A stretch of DNA of 19,847 nucleotides, from NCBI GenBank assembly GCA_030615365.1, contig JAUWZM010000050.1:1-19847 (forward strand), in the 5' to 3' direction. This DNA is from Candidatus Aerophobota bacterium. Lineage in GTDB: Bacteria > Aerophobota > Aerophobia > Aerophobales > B3-G15. The position numbers and the translations under genes were made by a program. Shown piece by piece: positions 1 to 6,230 of this stretch. Below the pieces are notes generated by a model, which worked only from the letters and a program-made list of their open reading frames with translations, searched no databases and was not told the DNA's origin. Every line of letters begins with the position of its first letter. The first letter of the stretch is position 1.

Positions 1-1
1 C

Positions 2-324
2 CCGTTTAACTCCGGCAAAATGCCATCTCAAAAGTTTAGAGCTAATGAGGCGTATCTTCAATTCGTAGCCATTGCCTACAACTGTTATTGCTGGTTTAAA
101 AAAAACTTTTTCCATCAGCCTGGAAAAATCACACTATGGAAACCACAAGAGCTAAACTGATTAACCACGGTGGAAGCATAGAATTCATTGACCATATCTG
201 TAGAATCAGGATAAATCAAACTTATCCATATCAGCAAGAGGTATTTCAAATCTTGGAAAGGATGCGCAAGGAGTTCAAATTTATCCGTTATCGCTCTTGG
301 TATCATAAACATGGTATCCATTAA
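2..324 (+). pseudogene. C-terminal remnant of a DDE transposase, frameshifted
   Basis: Reading from base 2, the protein carries KMPSQKFRANEAYLQFVAIA followed by YNCYCWFKK, which matches the 'F.AN.AY......YN...WFK' C-terminal pattern of IS4/IS1380-like DDE transposases. That frame stops at 158-160. The expected family tail (a segment like W+N.T..T.R.KLI followed by a YPYQ..F segment) is instead found one frame back and ends at 322-324. The two frames meet at an A8 run (98-105) that contains A AAA AAC in the correct phase for a -1 slip. The gene is therefore either a homopolymer-frameshifted relic or uses programmed -1 frameshifting. The N-terminus and catalytic residues lie outside the window. 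The family is assigned from memory of the motif only, and no terminal inverted repeat was recognised downstream. Confidence 0.5.
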
Positions 325-538
325 AAATTTATGTATTTTTGAAGTTATTGTGGACTTTTAAGATAACATAAATCCAGTTTATACAGAGTTTTATCTTTTT
401 AAAGCTATCTCAAATTTTCTTTAATATACACGTATAAAGCATATTATAAAAATGCATTTAATACAACATTTCCGTTAATTTATAGAAGTGTAAGCTGGTA
501 AATAAGCAAATAGCGAACTTCAAACTCAACAAACTAAT

Positions 539-1105
539 TTAGAGGACATCGGAAGTTTCCCCTGGGGCATCCTGTTTAAGAGCATTTAGGGCTATTTTTA
601 AGACTTCTCTTACCCAGGATTCTTTTAAGGATAAACTATGAGGAGAAGTAGCTAAGACTTTTTCTATCTTACCAATTAAAATTCTTCTTTTTTTCTCACT
701 TATTGTTCCATATTCACCTTTTCTCTCCAATACCTGCAAGGCCACTGAAGGCTTACGGTGGCTAAGAATATTGATTATCTGCGTTATTAAGAAAAGATCA
801 CGTTCATTTAATTCTTGAGATATCCTTAAAAGACCCTGCCTTTTCTTATCTTCAAGCAGTTTCTTTATCTCGTAAGGGAGAAGATTCAGAGATTTTGAGA
901 TACTCTCATCCTGAAAAAAGTAACTTAAAGGAACATCAAAAGATTTCCCTATTCTTTCCAGCATTTTAAGGGAAGGATACTGTTCCTCTCTTTCTACTTT
1001 TCCAATATAGGTATAATCAACCTTTCCCTGAACCTTTCGAGCAAATTCTTTTTGAGTTAATCCTAAATTTTTTCTTAAGGCCTTTAGCCTTTCTCCTATG
1101 CTCAT
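539..1105 (-). CDS. XRE-family helix-turn-helix transcriptional regulator
   Basis: This 188-residue cytoplasmic protein has an N-terminal HTH_3 domain (about residues 4-60): IGERLKALRKNLGLTQKEFA is the classical helix 1-2 of Cro/C1-type repressors, then YIGKVEREEQYPSLKMLERI is the recognition helix and following helices. Residues 65-188 are charged and helical with no recognised ligand domain, so the effector is unknown. The start is supported by a GAGGCAAG purine stretch about 5 nt upstream. It is transcribed away from the small gene at 1238, and the 132-bp intergenic region holds facing promoters within an inverted repeat. Autoregulation together with control of the neighbour is a reasonable inference. 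A DNA-binding role is secure; the target is inferred. Confidence 0.85.
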   Translation of the reverse strand: MSIGERLKALRKNLGLTQKEFARKVQGKVDYTYIGKVEREEQYPSLKMLERIGKSFDVPLSYFFQDESISKSLNLLPYEIKKLLEDKKRQGLLRISQELNERDLFLITQIINILSHRKPSVALQVLERKGEYGTISEKKRRILIGKIEKVLATSPHSLSLKESWVREVLKIALNALKQDAPGETSDVL

Positions 1106-1123
1106 TCTTGCCTCATATTTGTT

Positions 1124-1154
1124 ATTATATTAAATCATTTGCTTAGATTGTCAA
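1124..1154 (-). promoter_or_regulatory. Promoter of the XRE regulator
   Basis: On the minus strand a perfect -35 TTGACA (plus-strand 1149-1154) is followed, with a somewhat long 19-bp spacer, by a perfect TATAAT (1124-1129). Alternative -10 hexamers overlap it with spacers of 16-17. The predicted transcript start lies about 10-15 nt before the ATG. The -35 is part of the inverted repeat described for the facing promoter. Confidence 0.5.
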
Positions 1155-1188
1155 CTATTTCAAGGATATTTATTTATCGTATATTCTC

Positions 1189-1217
1189 TTGACAATAATA
1201 GTTATTTATCCTACTAT
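1189..1217 (+). promoter_or_regulatory. Promoter of the small winged-helix gene, with operator-like inverted repeat
   Basis: TTGACA (1189-1194), 17-bp spacer, TACTAT (1212-1217), then a GAGGGA SD site and the ATG at 1238. TTGACAA here is the exact inverse of TTGTCAA at 1148-1154, and AATAGTT (1198-1204) is the inverse of AACTATT (1153-1159). The two -35 regions therefore form a dyad of the kind a dimeric regulator could bind, and the adjacent XRE protein is the obvious candidate. The sequence match is direct; operator function is inferred. Confidence 0.6.
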
Positions 1218-1237
1218 ATATATACAGAGGGAATACC

Positions 1238-1528
1238 ATGTGTATAGATAAACGGAAATTACTATGGACGTTAACTGAAAAGGGGTTATGGAAGGATTTA
1301 TCTCCAGAAGAAATTAGATCATATCTTCTCTTGATAGTATTTGCCGATATTTCAAATGGGGAGGGAAAATTAAGTTGGAAAGACCTTAATTATTACCTGG
1401 GTCCTCACTTTCACAGAGAAATGCTAATCAGAGCTGCTCAAAATCTGGAGAGACTCCATTTAGTTAGAATGAAATTTTCTTTGGATAAATTAGAAATTGA
1501 ATATAAAATTTTAAGTGAAGAAAATTAA
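1238..1528 (+). CDS. Small winged-helix-like protein of unknown function
   Basis: This 96-residue soluble protein has no signal peptide or membrane segment. After an N-terminal helix (LLWTLTEKGLWKDLSPEEI) come helices and a C-terminal stretch of the type 'LSWKDLNYYLG...LIRAAQNLERLHLVRMKF', resembling a recognition helix followed by a beta wing, as in winged-helix DNA-binding folds. I do not recognise a specific family. The start has a GAGGGA SD 6 nt upstream and a good promoter 20 nt further up. It is divergent from an XRE regulator, an arrangement common for regulator/target pairs. It may be a second regulator or a component of a small mobile module. The gene is real by SD and promoter; its function is open. 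Confidence 0.65.
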   Translation: MCIDKRKLLWTLTEKGLWKDLSPEEIRSYLLLIVFADISNGEGKLSWKDLNYYLGPHFHREMLIRAAQNLERLHLVRMKFSLDKLEIEYKILSEEN

Positions 1529-1529
1529 A

Positions 1530-1625
1530 ATGAGAGAATTTTTAAAAAGACTAACAGATTTTTCTGCTCGCAGAAGGACACGCCGTAAATTTAAAGTGAT
1601 TGTTTGGGAATCTCAAAAATTGTAA
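1530..1625 (+). CDS. Possible 31-residue basic small protein
   Basis: An ATG one base after the stop of the preceding gene opens a 31-codon frame encoding a basic peptide that begins MREFLKRLTDFSARRRTRRK. The position is compatible with translational coupling, and GAAGAAA upstream could act as a weak SD. There is no recognised homolog and the length is near chance level, so this is only a candidate. Confidence 0.25.
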   Translation: MREFLKRLTDFSARRRTRRKFKVIVWESQKL

Positions 1626-1695
1626 ATATTCACTAAAGCACGTTCTACATTGTTGACTCCGGTCCCATTGTAGTGGCACAGACATCTTGTCTGTA

Positions 1696-1803
1696 GAAGT
1701 CAAAGCAATCGAATGTAGCTTGCCGATTTATCGGCTGTTTTGATGCCCTTGTAGCTTGCCGATTTATCGGCGAATTTAATTCGCCCAATGAATTGGGCAA
1801 CTA
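1696..1803 (+). repeat. Dispersed palindromic repeat, core-only copy (two partial units)
   Basis: Two partial units of a repeat seen elsewhere in the window lie here. GAAGTCAAAGCAATCGAATG plus TGTAGCTTGCCGATTTATCG occurs at 1696-1735, and a second unit from 1750 continues through GAATT/AATTCGCCCAATGAATTGGGC to 1803. The same block occurs at 3004-3076 and, in part, at 9022-9076. GTAGCT.GCC at the left pairs with GGGCAGCTAC at the right, so each unit can fold into a long hairpin. This copy lacks the terminal repeats found in the others. It is preceded by a CACAGACATCTTGTCTGTAG dyad (1676-1695). No gene is visible between 1626 and 1844. Confidence 0.75.
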
Positions 1804-1844
1804 CTTCTTAATTGATAGAGAAAAGGGAGAAGGAGTGATCTTTA

Positions 1845-2885
1845 TTATAGAAGAGTTGTACTCATCTCTGTGTAAAGCTGCAGGGGAACTTCTTTTCTTT
1901 TTCCCACTGCTTCTTTTAGAGGCACAGAGATAATGTCTGTTCCTCGCAGAGAAGCCATCTGGCCAAAATTTTCTTTCTTTACCAGTTCTGCTGCTTTCAG
2001 TCCAAATCTGGTCGCTAAAAATCTATCAAAAGCAGATGGTCTTCCACCTCTTTGAATGTGCCCTAAAATCATTGATCTTGTCTCAAATCCTGTTCTTTTT
2101 GCAATTTCTTTTTCCAGAACTTCTGCAATCCCCCCCAAGAGAATGTTACCAAAAGCATCCCTTTTTTTCTCCCTGGTTACCTCACGAGTGAGAAACTCAC
2201 TTCCCTTAACTACTTTAGCTCCTTCAGCCACAGCAACTATACTGTAGAATTTTCCTTGATTTTTTCGCTTAATGAGAGCCTGGCAGACCTCTTCTACATC
2301 AAAGGGAATCTCAGGGATTAGTACAATATGAGCACCTCCTCCTATCCCAGCTTCTAAGGTTATCCATCCTGTGTGACGCCCCATTACTTCTACTACAATA
2401 ACTCGATGGTGAGATTTAGCTGTGGTGTGAAGTCTATCCATTGCCTCTACGGCAACATTAACTGCGGAATCAAAACCAAAAGTATAATCAGTTGCAGAAA
2501 GATCGTTATCTATAGTTTTTGGGACACCGACTATTTTTATTCCTTCCTGATAAAGTTTGTGAGCCGCTCCCAAGGTATCATCTCCTCCAATAGCTACCAG
2601 AGCATCTACCTCAGTTCCTTTTAAAGTATTTTTTATCTTCTGCAGCCCATTTTCTTCTTTAAAGGGATTGGTGCGAGAGGTATGCAGTATTGTTCCCCCC
2701 TCCCGATGAATATCCTCTACTTTTTCTTCGGTAAGCTCCCCCCATCTATTTTCAAGAACTCCAGCCCATCCATCCTCAAATCCAATCATTTCCCAGCCTT
2801 CCCTTCCCCCCTGAACAACAACTGCTCTGATTACAGCATTGAGCCCCGGACAATCTCCCCCACCGGTTAAAATACCCACACGCAT
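1845..2885 (-). CDS. pfkA: 6-phosphofructokinase, PPi-dependent/mixed-substrate (group III) type
   Basis: This glycolytic enzyme phosphorylates fructose 6-phosphate to fructose 1,6-bisphosphate in the cytoplasm. At 346 residues it matches the length of the group III family. Visible motifs are the nucleotide/phosphate loop GGGDCPGLNAVIR (8-20), GGDDT (100-104), PKTIDND (122-128, catalytic Asp126), MGRHTGW (168-174) and GHIQRGG (275-281). ATP-specific enzymes have Gly-Ser after GGD and Gly in place of the Lys before TIDND. The Asp103 plus Lys123 pair seen here is the signature of pyrophosphate-using enzymes, so PPi, or PPi/ATP mixed use, is the likely donor. An AAGGAGG SD 7 nt before ATG fixes the start. 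Family membership is certain; donor preference is inferred from two residues. Confidence 0.92.
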   Translation of the reverse strand: MRVGILTGGGDCPGLNAVIRAVVVQGGREGWEMIGFEDGWAGVLENRWGELTEEKVEDIHREGGTILHTSRTNPFKEENGLQKIKNTLKGTEVDALVAIGGDDTLGAAHKLYQEGIKIVGVPKTIDNDLSATDYTFGFDSAVNVAVEAMDRLHTTAKSHHRVIVVEVMGRHTGWITLEAGIGGGAHIVLIPEIPFDVEEVCQALIKRKNQGKFYSIVAVAEGAKVVKGSEFLTREVTREKKRDAFGNILLGGIAEVLEKEIAKRTGFETRSMILGHIQRGGRPSAFDRFLATRFGLKAAELVKKENFGQMASLRGTDIISVPLKEAVGKRKEVPLQLYTEMSTTLL

Positions 2886-2922
2886 CCTTATACCTCCTTG
2901 TTTACTCTTTGAATTTTGCTAA

Positions 2923-2950
2923 AGTCTAATAAATTTGGCATACCTGTCAA
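2923..2950 (-). promoter_or_regulatory. Promoter of the phosphofructokinase gene
   Basis: Minus-strand TTGACA (plus 2945-2950), 16-bp spacer, TAGACT (plus 2923-2928), about 37 nt before the start codon and upstream of the AAGGAGG SD. The -35 is perfect and the -10 matches 4 of 6. It faces away from the thiC promoter, with the MITE copy between them. Confidence 0.5.
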
Positions 2951-2965
2951 GTTCACAGAAAAATT

Positions 2966-3120
2966 GTAATAGGTAAGTTTTCCTAAAAAATGTGAGGTTC
3001 CTCGAAGTCAAAGCAATCGAATGTAGCTTGCCGATTTATCGGCGAATTAAATTCGCCCAATGAATTGGGCAGCTACAATTGCCAGAGAAAACAAGAATTT
3101 TAGAAAAGCTAAACTATTAC
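2966..3120 (+). mobile_element. MITE-like element, complete copy with target duplication
   Basis: This 155-bp non-coding element has imperfect terminal inverted repeats: GTAATAGGTAAGTTTTCC at the left, and at the right the complement of GTAATAGTTTAGCTTTTC. It is flanked by GAAAAATT(G) at 2958-2966 and again at 3121-3129, an 8-9 bp target site duplication. The interior carries the palindromic block GTAGCTTGCC...GGGCAGCTAC (3023-3076) shared with the copies at 1696 and 9022. It has no coding capacity, so it would need a transposase in trans. An 8-9 bp duplication would suit IS256- or ISL3-like transposases, but the partner is not identified. It lies between the divergent pfk and thiC promoters, its right duplication overlapping the thiC -35. 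Confidence 0.7.
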
Positions 3121-3126
3121 GAAAAA

Positions 3127-3154
3127 TTGACAGTAAGGGTATTTTGACTATAAT
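3127..3154 (+). promoter_or_regulatory. Consensus sigma70 promoter of thiC
   Basis: TTGACA (3127-3132), 16-bp spacer, TATAAT (3149-3154): both hexamers are perfect. Transcription would start near 3161. The predicted leader before the inserted RNA element is only about 50 nt and contains no TPP-riboswitch signature, which is unusual for thiC. The -35 begins within the right-hand target duplication of the MITE. Confidence 0.8.
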
Positions 3155-3198
3155 GTGGCAGTATTAAAATTGATGCTTGTAATGGTTAAGAGAATCTT

Positions 3199-3204
3199 AA
3201 GGAG
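3199..3204 (+). promoter_or_regulatory. Stranded thiC Shine-Dalgarno site
   Basis: AAGGAG followed by AATAAT ends exactly where the structured element begins at 3211. If 3211-3573 is removed, this site sits 6 nt before the thiC ATG, an ideal spacing. No comparable SD exists between the element's right hairpin and the present ATG (the sequence there is TTGCCTAAAATTTT). It is therefore read as the original thiC ribosome-binding site, now about 370 nt away. Confidence 0.6.
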
Positions 3205-3210
3205 AATAAT

Positions 3211-3510
3211 AGTCAACCACCCCCACCTAAAGGTGGAAGCTTGCGACAGTAAGCCTGGTTGACTAGGGAGCACCAAAGGATGCAGCAGTTAAGAGAGAGA
3301 AATACATACACACCTACGGTTATTCCGCACGATCGTAGCAACTGTGGTCTGCTATTAAACAGTTCTGAGGGTAGGAACAGTGTGGCAGACTTAAAAACCT
3401 CTCTTAACAACCCCGATGCGGCTCTAACTGCGGGAGAATACGCAGGGCAGAACTTGAGAGTATCTGCCAAAAATTGGCTGTATGGCACTCCCCCATACAG
3501 CCAATCTAAA
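3211..3510 (+). ncRNA. HEARO-like structured RNA (IscB omega-RNA class)
   Basis: Many mutually compatible helices are present. P1 is AGTCAACCA (3211-3219) with TGGTTGACT (3256-3264), closing over two hairpins: CCACC/GGTGG (3223-3227, 3232-3236) and GCTT/AAGC (3239-3242, 3251-3254, loop GCGACAGT). A long-range 10-bp helix pairs GTTAAGAGAG (3288-3297) with CTCTCTTAAC (3399-3408), enclosing CTACG/CGTAG (3314-3318, 3334-3338) and GTCTGC/GCAGAC (3347-3352, 3385-3390). CTGCG/CGCAG (3428-3432, 3441-3445) and a perfect 13-bp hairpin (3473-3485, 3493-3505) follow. The three-way 5' junction with GCTTGCGACAGTAAGC and the GATGCGGCTCT segment resemble, from memory, HEARO RNAs. In that class the guide is the 5' flank, here the old thiC SD region. 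A TnpB-type omega-RNA is the alternative. Confidence 0.6.
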
Positions 3511-3573
3511 AAGACAGGAGGAGAGGCAATTCCTCCACGCCCTTTAGGGCGTGGTTTCCTTGCCTAAAATTTT
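3211..3573 (+). mobile_element. Orphan HEARO/IS605-like insertion without transposase or nuclease gene
   Basis: The element consists of a structured RNA region and a right-end hairpin: GGCAA (3525-3529) with TTGCC (3560-3564), enclosing CCACGCCC (3535-3542) with GGGCGTGG (3547-3554) around a TTTA loop. This is typical of IS200/IS605-superfamily right ends. The base after the element starts ATGA, the tetranucleotide I recall as the preferred junction of HEARO elements. No iscB, tnpB or Y1-transposase gene is present, so any movement would have to be driven in trans. Boundaries are inferred from the SD-to-ATG reconstruction and the first stem; the exact right end could be a few bases earlier. 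Confidence 0.55.
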
Positions 3574-4878
3574 ATGACTCAATTAAGTGAAGCGAAAAGA
3601 GGAAAGATTACCCCTGAGATGAAAAAGGTAGCTCAAGAGGAAGGTATATCAGAAGAAATTTTAGGAGAGAGAATAGCGAAGGGGGAGGTAGTTCTGCCTA
3701 AAAATGTGGTTCGTAATCTTTCTTTGCCTAAAGCCATTGGCAAGGGTGTGAAAACTAAGGTAAATACAAACATCGGTACCTCACCTGATTTAGCCGATAT
3801 TGACCTTGAGCTTAAGAAATTGAAGGTAGCTGAGGAAGCTGGAACAGATACCGTAATGGATTTAAGCATAGGAGGGGATTTAGAAAAGGTCCGTCGCTCT
3901 ATTTTGAGGAACAGTCACATTCCTGTAGGGATAGTTCCCATTTATCAGGCCGTTGTTGAATCCATAGCAGAAAAGGAAAGTCTCATGAGAATGGAAAAGG
4001 ATAAGATTTTTGAGGTAATTGAACGCCAGGCTAAAGATGGAGTTGATTTTATTACTGTCCACTGCGGGTTGAATCAAATAGCTTTGGAGCGTCTTAGAAT
4101 AGGGGAAAGGATGATTGATATAGTATCAAGAGGAGGGGCCTTCCTTGCTACCTGGATGATAGCCAATGGGAAGGAGAATCCTCTGTATGAAGATTACGAT
4201 CGTCTTCTTGAAATAGCCAAGAGATATGATTTAACCCTGAGCCTGGGAGATGGGTTAAGACCAGGTAGTTTGACTGATGCCACTGATAGAGCTCAGCTTC
4301 AGGAGTTAATCATCCTGGGAGAATTAGCCAAAAGAGCTTTTGATGAAGATGTTCAAGTAATGATAGAAGGACCCGGGCATGTACCTTTTTCCGAGATAGA
4401 GGCAAATATTTTATTGGAGAAGAAGTTATGTCATAATGCTCCTTTTTATGTGTTAGGCCCTGTCGTTACAGATATTGCTCCTGGTTATGACCATATTACA
4501 TCGGCTATAGGGGGAGCTTATGCGGCCAGCATGGGAGCAGATTTTCTCTGTTATGTTACTCCGGGAGAGCATCTAAGACTCCCCACTGTGGAGGATGTGA
4601 AACAGGGAGTAATAGCTACCAGAATTGCTGCCCATGTAGGAGATATCAGCAAGGGATTACGGGGCGCGGCTGATTGGGATAAACAAATGGCCGAGATGAG
4701 GAAAAAGAGAAATTGGAAAAGGCAAATTGAGCTTTCCATTGATCCCGAACTTGCTAAAAAGATGAGAGAGGAGAGCAAACCTAAAATTTCTGATGTGTGC
4801 ACTATGTGTGGAAAGTACTGTGCTATAAAACTTGTAGAGAAAGCCTTGAGGGCAGAGGAACCAATTACTTTAAATTAA
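3574..4878 (+). CDS. thiC: Phosphomethylpyrimidine synthase ThiC (radical SAM)
   Basis: ThiC rearranges aminoimidazole ribotide into hydroxymethylpyrimidine phosphate for thiamine synthesis, using a [4Fe-4S] cluster and S-adenosylmethionine. The 434-residue protein has the family segments NTNIGTS (64-70), MDLSIGGD (95-102), DGLRPG, EGPGHVP and TPGEHLRLP. Its C-terminal cluster motif is CTMCGKYC (409-416, CX2CX3C); the enterobacterial form is CX2CX4C. This compact form resembles anaerobe enzymes and also BzaF, which makes 5-hydroxybenzimidazole for cobalamin; BzaF cannot be excluded. The ATG at 3574 lacks a local SD because an RNA element separates it from AAGGAG at 3199. An internal ATG at codon 16, with AGAGGAAAG upstream, is a fallback start. 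It runs convergent into the ABC operon with only 8 bp between stops. Confidence 0.93.
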   Translation: MTQLSEAKRGKITPEMKKVAQEEGISEEILGERIAKGEVVLPKNVVRNLSLPKAIGKGVKTKVNTNIGTSPDLADIDLELKKLKVAEEAGTDTVMDLSIGGDLEKVRRSILRNSHIPVGIVPIYQAVVESIAEKESLMRMEKDKIFEVIERQAKDGVDFITVHCGLNQIALERLRIGERMIDIVSRGGAFLATWMIANGKENPLYEDYDRLLEIAKRYDLTLSLGDGLRPGSLTDATDRAQLQELIILGELAKRAFDEDVQVMIEGPGHVPFSEIEANILLEKKLCHNAPFYVLGPVVTDIAPGYDHITSAIGGAYAASMGADFLCYVTPGEHLRLPTVEDVKQGVIATRIAAHVGDISKGLRGAADWDKQMAEMRKKRNWKRQIELSIDPELAKKMREESKPKISDVCTMCGKYCAIKLVEKALRAEEPITLN

Positions 4879-4886
4879 GAATATTT

Positions 4887-6230
4887 TTACGCTTTCATCT
4901 TTATTTTTCTTAGAACAAGGATAACTATTCCAATCACTAAAGGGAAAAGGGAAAAAATAAATAAGAATAGAGAATTTTCTTTCCGCACCAGCCTTATTTC
5001 CCTTTCGCTTTTTGCCAGAGACGTGCCCTCATCCTTTTTTTGCATGGAAAGCTGATAGCCCGTTTTTCTAAGCTGAGAGGAAAGATACAACCGATAACCT
5101 TCAAACGTAGGTTGTTGGTAAGGAAGATCTTCTTCATTGTACTCTATGATATCGTATCCCAGCTCTGGACCAGAAATCTGTTTTACATAGTAAGGCTTTT
5201 TATTTATTTTATCTAATACTTTGCCCTGACCAAAGAAAACAAGAGAGACATTTGTGAGAGGAGAAGTGTGCACCCACTTCCAGCTTTCCTCTCTTCCCTG
5301 ACTTTGAGGCTCTATTAATTTGTTGTGATACAGTTCATTGTATTCATCTTGAGAATAAGGGCGAAAATAAAGGTTATTTTCGCCTGCCGCATAAATTATC
5401 ATAGCAGGATCATTACAGGATTCCCTCTTTGTCCATCTGTTACCCGGGATTATCTCGTATCCTATGCCACCTATCCTTCGAGAAGTAAAAACTACAACAT
5501 CTTTCTCGCTGCCCTCAACTATAGTGCCATCCTTCGCTCTTAATCTTATCTGGTATTTCCCGACAGGTAACTCTAAAATAAAATCTTTCTTAGGTTCGGT
5601 GACATAAAAGGAAGGTGTCTTTGGAGGTTGTGGTTCCCTCGGCACTTCAATATCTAAAGCCCCCTCTTCTCCAGCGTCTCTTCTTCTTTTAATTTCCTCA
5701 AAAAATTCATTTAACTTTATTTTGTATTCCTCTTGGGCTTCATAGTATTTCCTTACGTTATTGTAGTAGTTCACTATAGCTTCTTTATATCTATCGAATT
5801 CTTCAAAAGCCTTCTCTTCTTTGTAAAATAGAGATTTTTCACCGAAGTAGCCCTCAGGGTAAGATAAAACATTGTCCTTTTTGGTTAGTTCTTCAATAAT
5901 TTTACCTTCCTTGAGCACTTCTAATGTTCCTTCCACTTCCTCGTTTAAGCTTTTAAATCCAGCCACATACCTACCGGTGATGGGCCAAAAGTAAACCAGG
6001 GTTTTTCTGGCTGAGAGAGTGTTGCCATGGCCGGCAATAAGGTAAATGATGTCCTCGGTTTCAGGAACAAATCCCCCACTGTAGCTCTTACCATCAAATA
6101 CACTGAACCCATAGACCAGCTCCTCCCGCAAAGAAGGTGCAGAGGAAGATTCTTGCTGAGCAAAACTTATCGTACCTACACTAAGCACTAATATGGAAGC
6201 CATTCCTATAGAAAGAATAATTTTTTTCAT
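4887..6230 (-). CDS. Exported, C-terminally membrane-anchored protein, last gene of ABC-2 operon
   Basis: This 447-residue protein of no recognised family has a signal peptide (residues 1-24, cleavage after SFA). It ends with one membrane helix (about 420-440) followed by RKIKMKA, a stop-transfer that leaves the body outside the membrane. Residues 133-185 are highly charged and helical (probable coiled coil), followed by a proline-rich linker (197-206). A beta-rich segment comes next (FILELPVGKYQIRLRAKDGT, about 217-236), similar in style to the beta-sandwich of the second operon protein. The middle and C-terminal parts are rich in Tyr and Trp. Its ATG overlaps the stop of the permease gene (ATGA), so the two are translationally coupled. 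A role as an extracytoplasmic partner of the transporter is inferred from this coupling only. Confidence 0.75.
   Translation of the reverse strand: MKKIILSIGMASILVLSVGTISFAQQESSSAPSLREELVYGFSVFDGKSYSGGFVPETEDIIYLIAGHGNTLSARKTLVYFWPITGRYVAGFKSLNEEVEGTLEVLKEGKIIEELTKKDNVLSYPEGYFGEKSLFYKEEKAFEEFDRYKEAIVNYYNNVRKYYEAQEEYKIKLNEFFEEIKRRRDAGEEGALDIEVPREPQPPKTPSFYVTEPKKDFILELPVGKYQIRLRAKDGTIVEGSEKDVVVFTSRRIGGIGYEIIPGNRWTKRESCNDPAMIIYAAGENNLYFRPYSQDEYNELYHNKLIEPQSQGREESWKWVHTSPLTNVSLVFFGQGKVLDKINKKPYYVKQISGPELGYDIIEYNEEDLPYQQPTFEGYRLYLSSQLRKTGYQLSMQKKDEGTSLAKSEREIRLVRKENSLFLFIFSLFPLVIGIVILVLRKIKMKA

Noticed and set aside
1696..1803. CRISPR array from the repeated GTAGCTTGCCGATTTATCGG units
   Set aside because: Only two units with irregular spacing, the rest dispersed over 7 kb, with no cas genes; they belong to MITE-like elements.
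2056..2870. Plus-strand ORFs of 62-83 codons opposite the phosphofructokinase
   Set aside because: They are antisense shadows of a conserved gene, without SD sites or recognisable motifs.
3340..3450. TPP riboswitch upstream of thiC
   Set aside because: TTCTGAGGGTAGG and GATGCGGCTCT superficially recall riboswitch pieces, but the conserved CTGAGA and ACCTGATCTGG-type elements and their order are missing.
3525..3564. Rho-independent terminator before thiC
   Set aside because: The hairpin is strong but is followed by TTTCCTTGCC rather than a T-run; it fits an IS605-type right end.
3259..3567. 102-codon plus-strand frame and an opposing 91-codon frame across the thiC leader
   Set aside because: It starts at a TTG inside the P1 helix, is composed of RNA stems and the right-end hairpin, shows no domain and has no SD. 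The open frames are by-products of the structured RNA.
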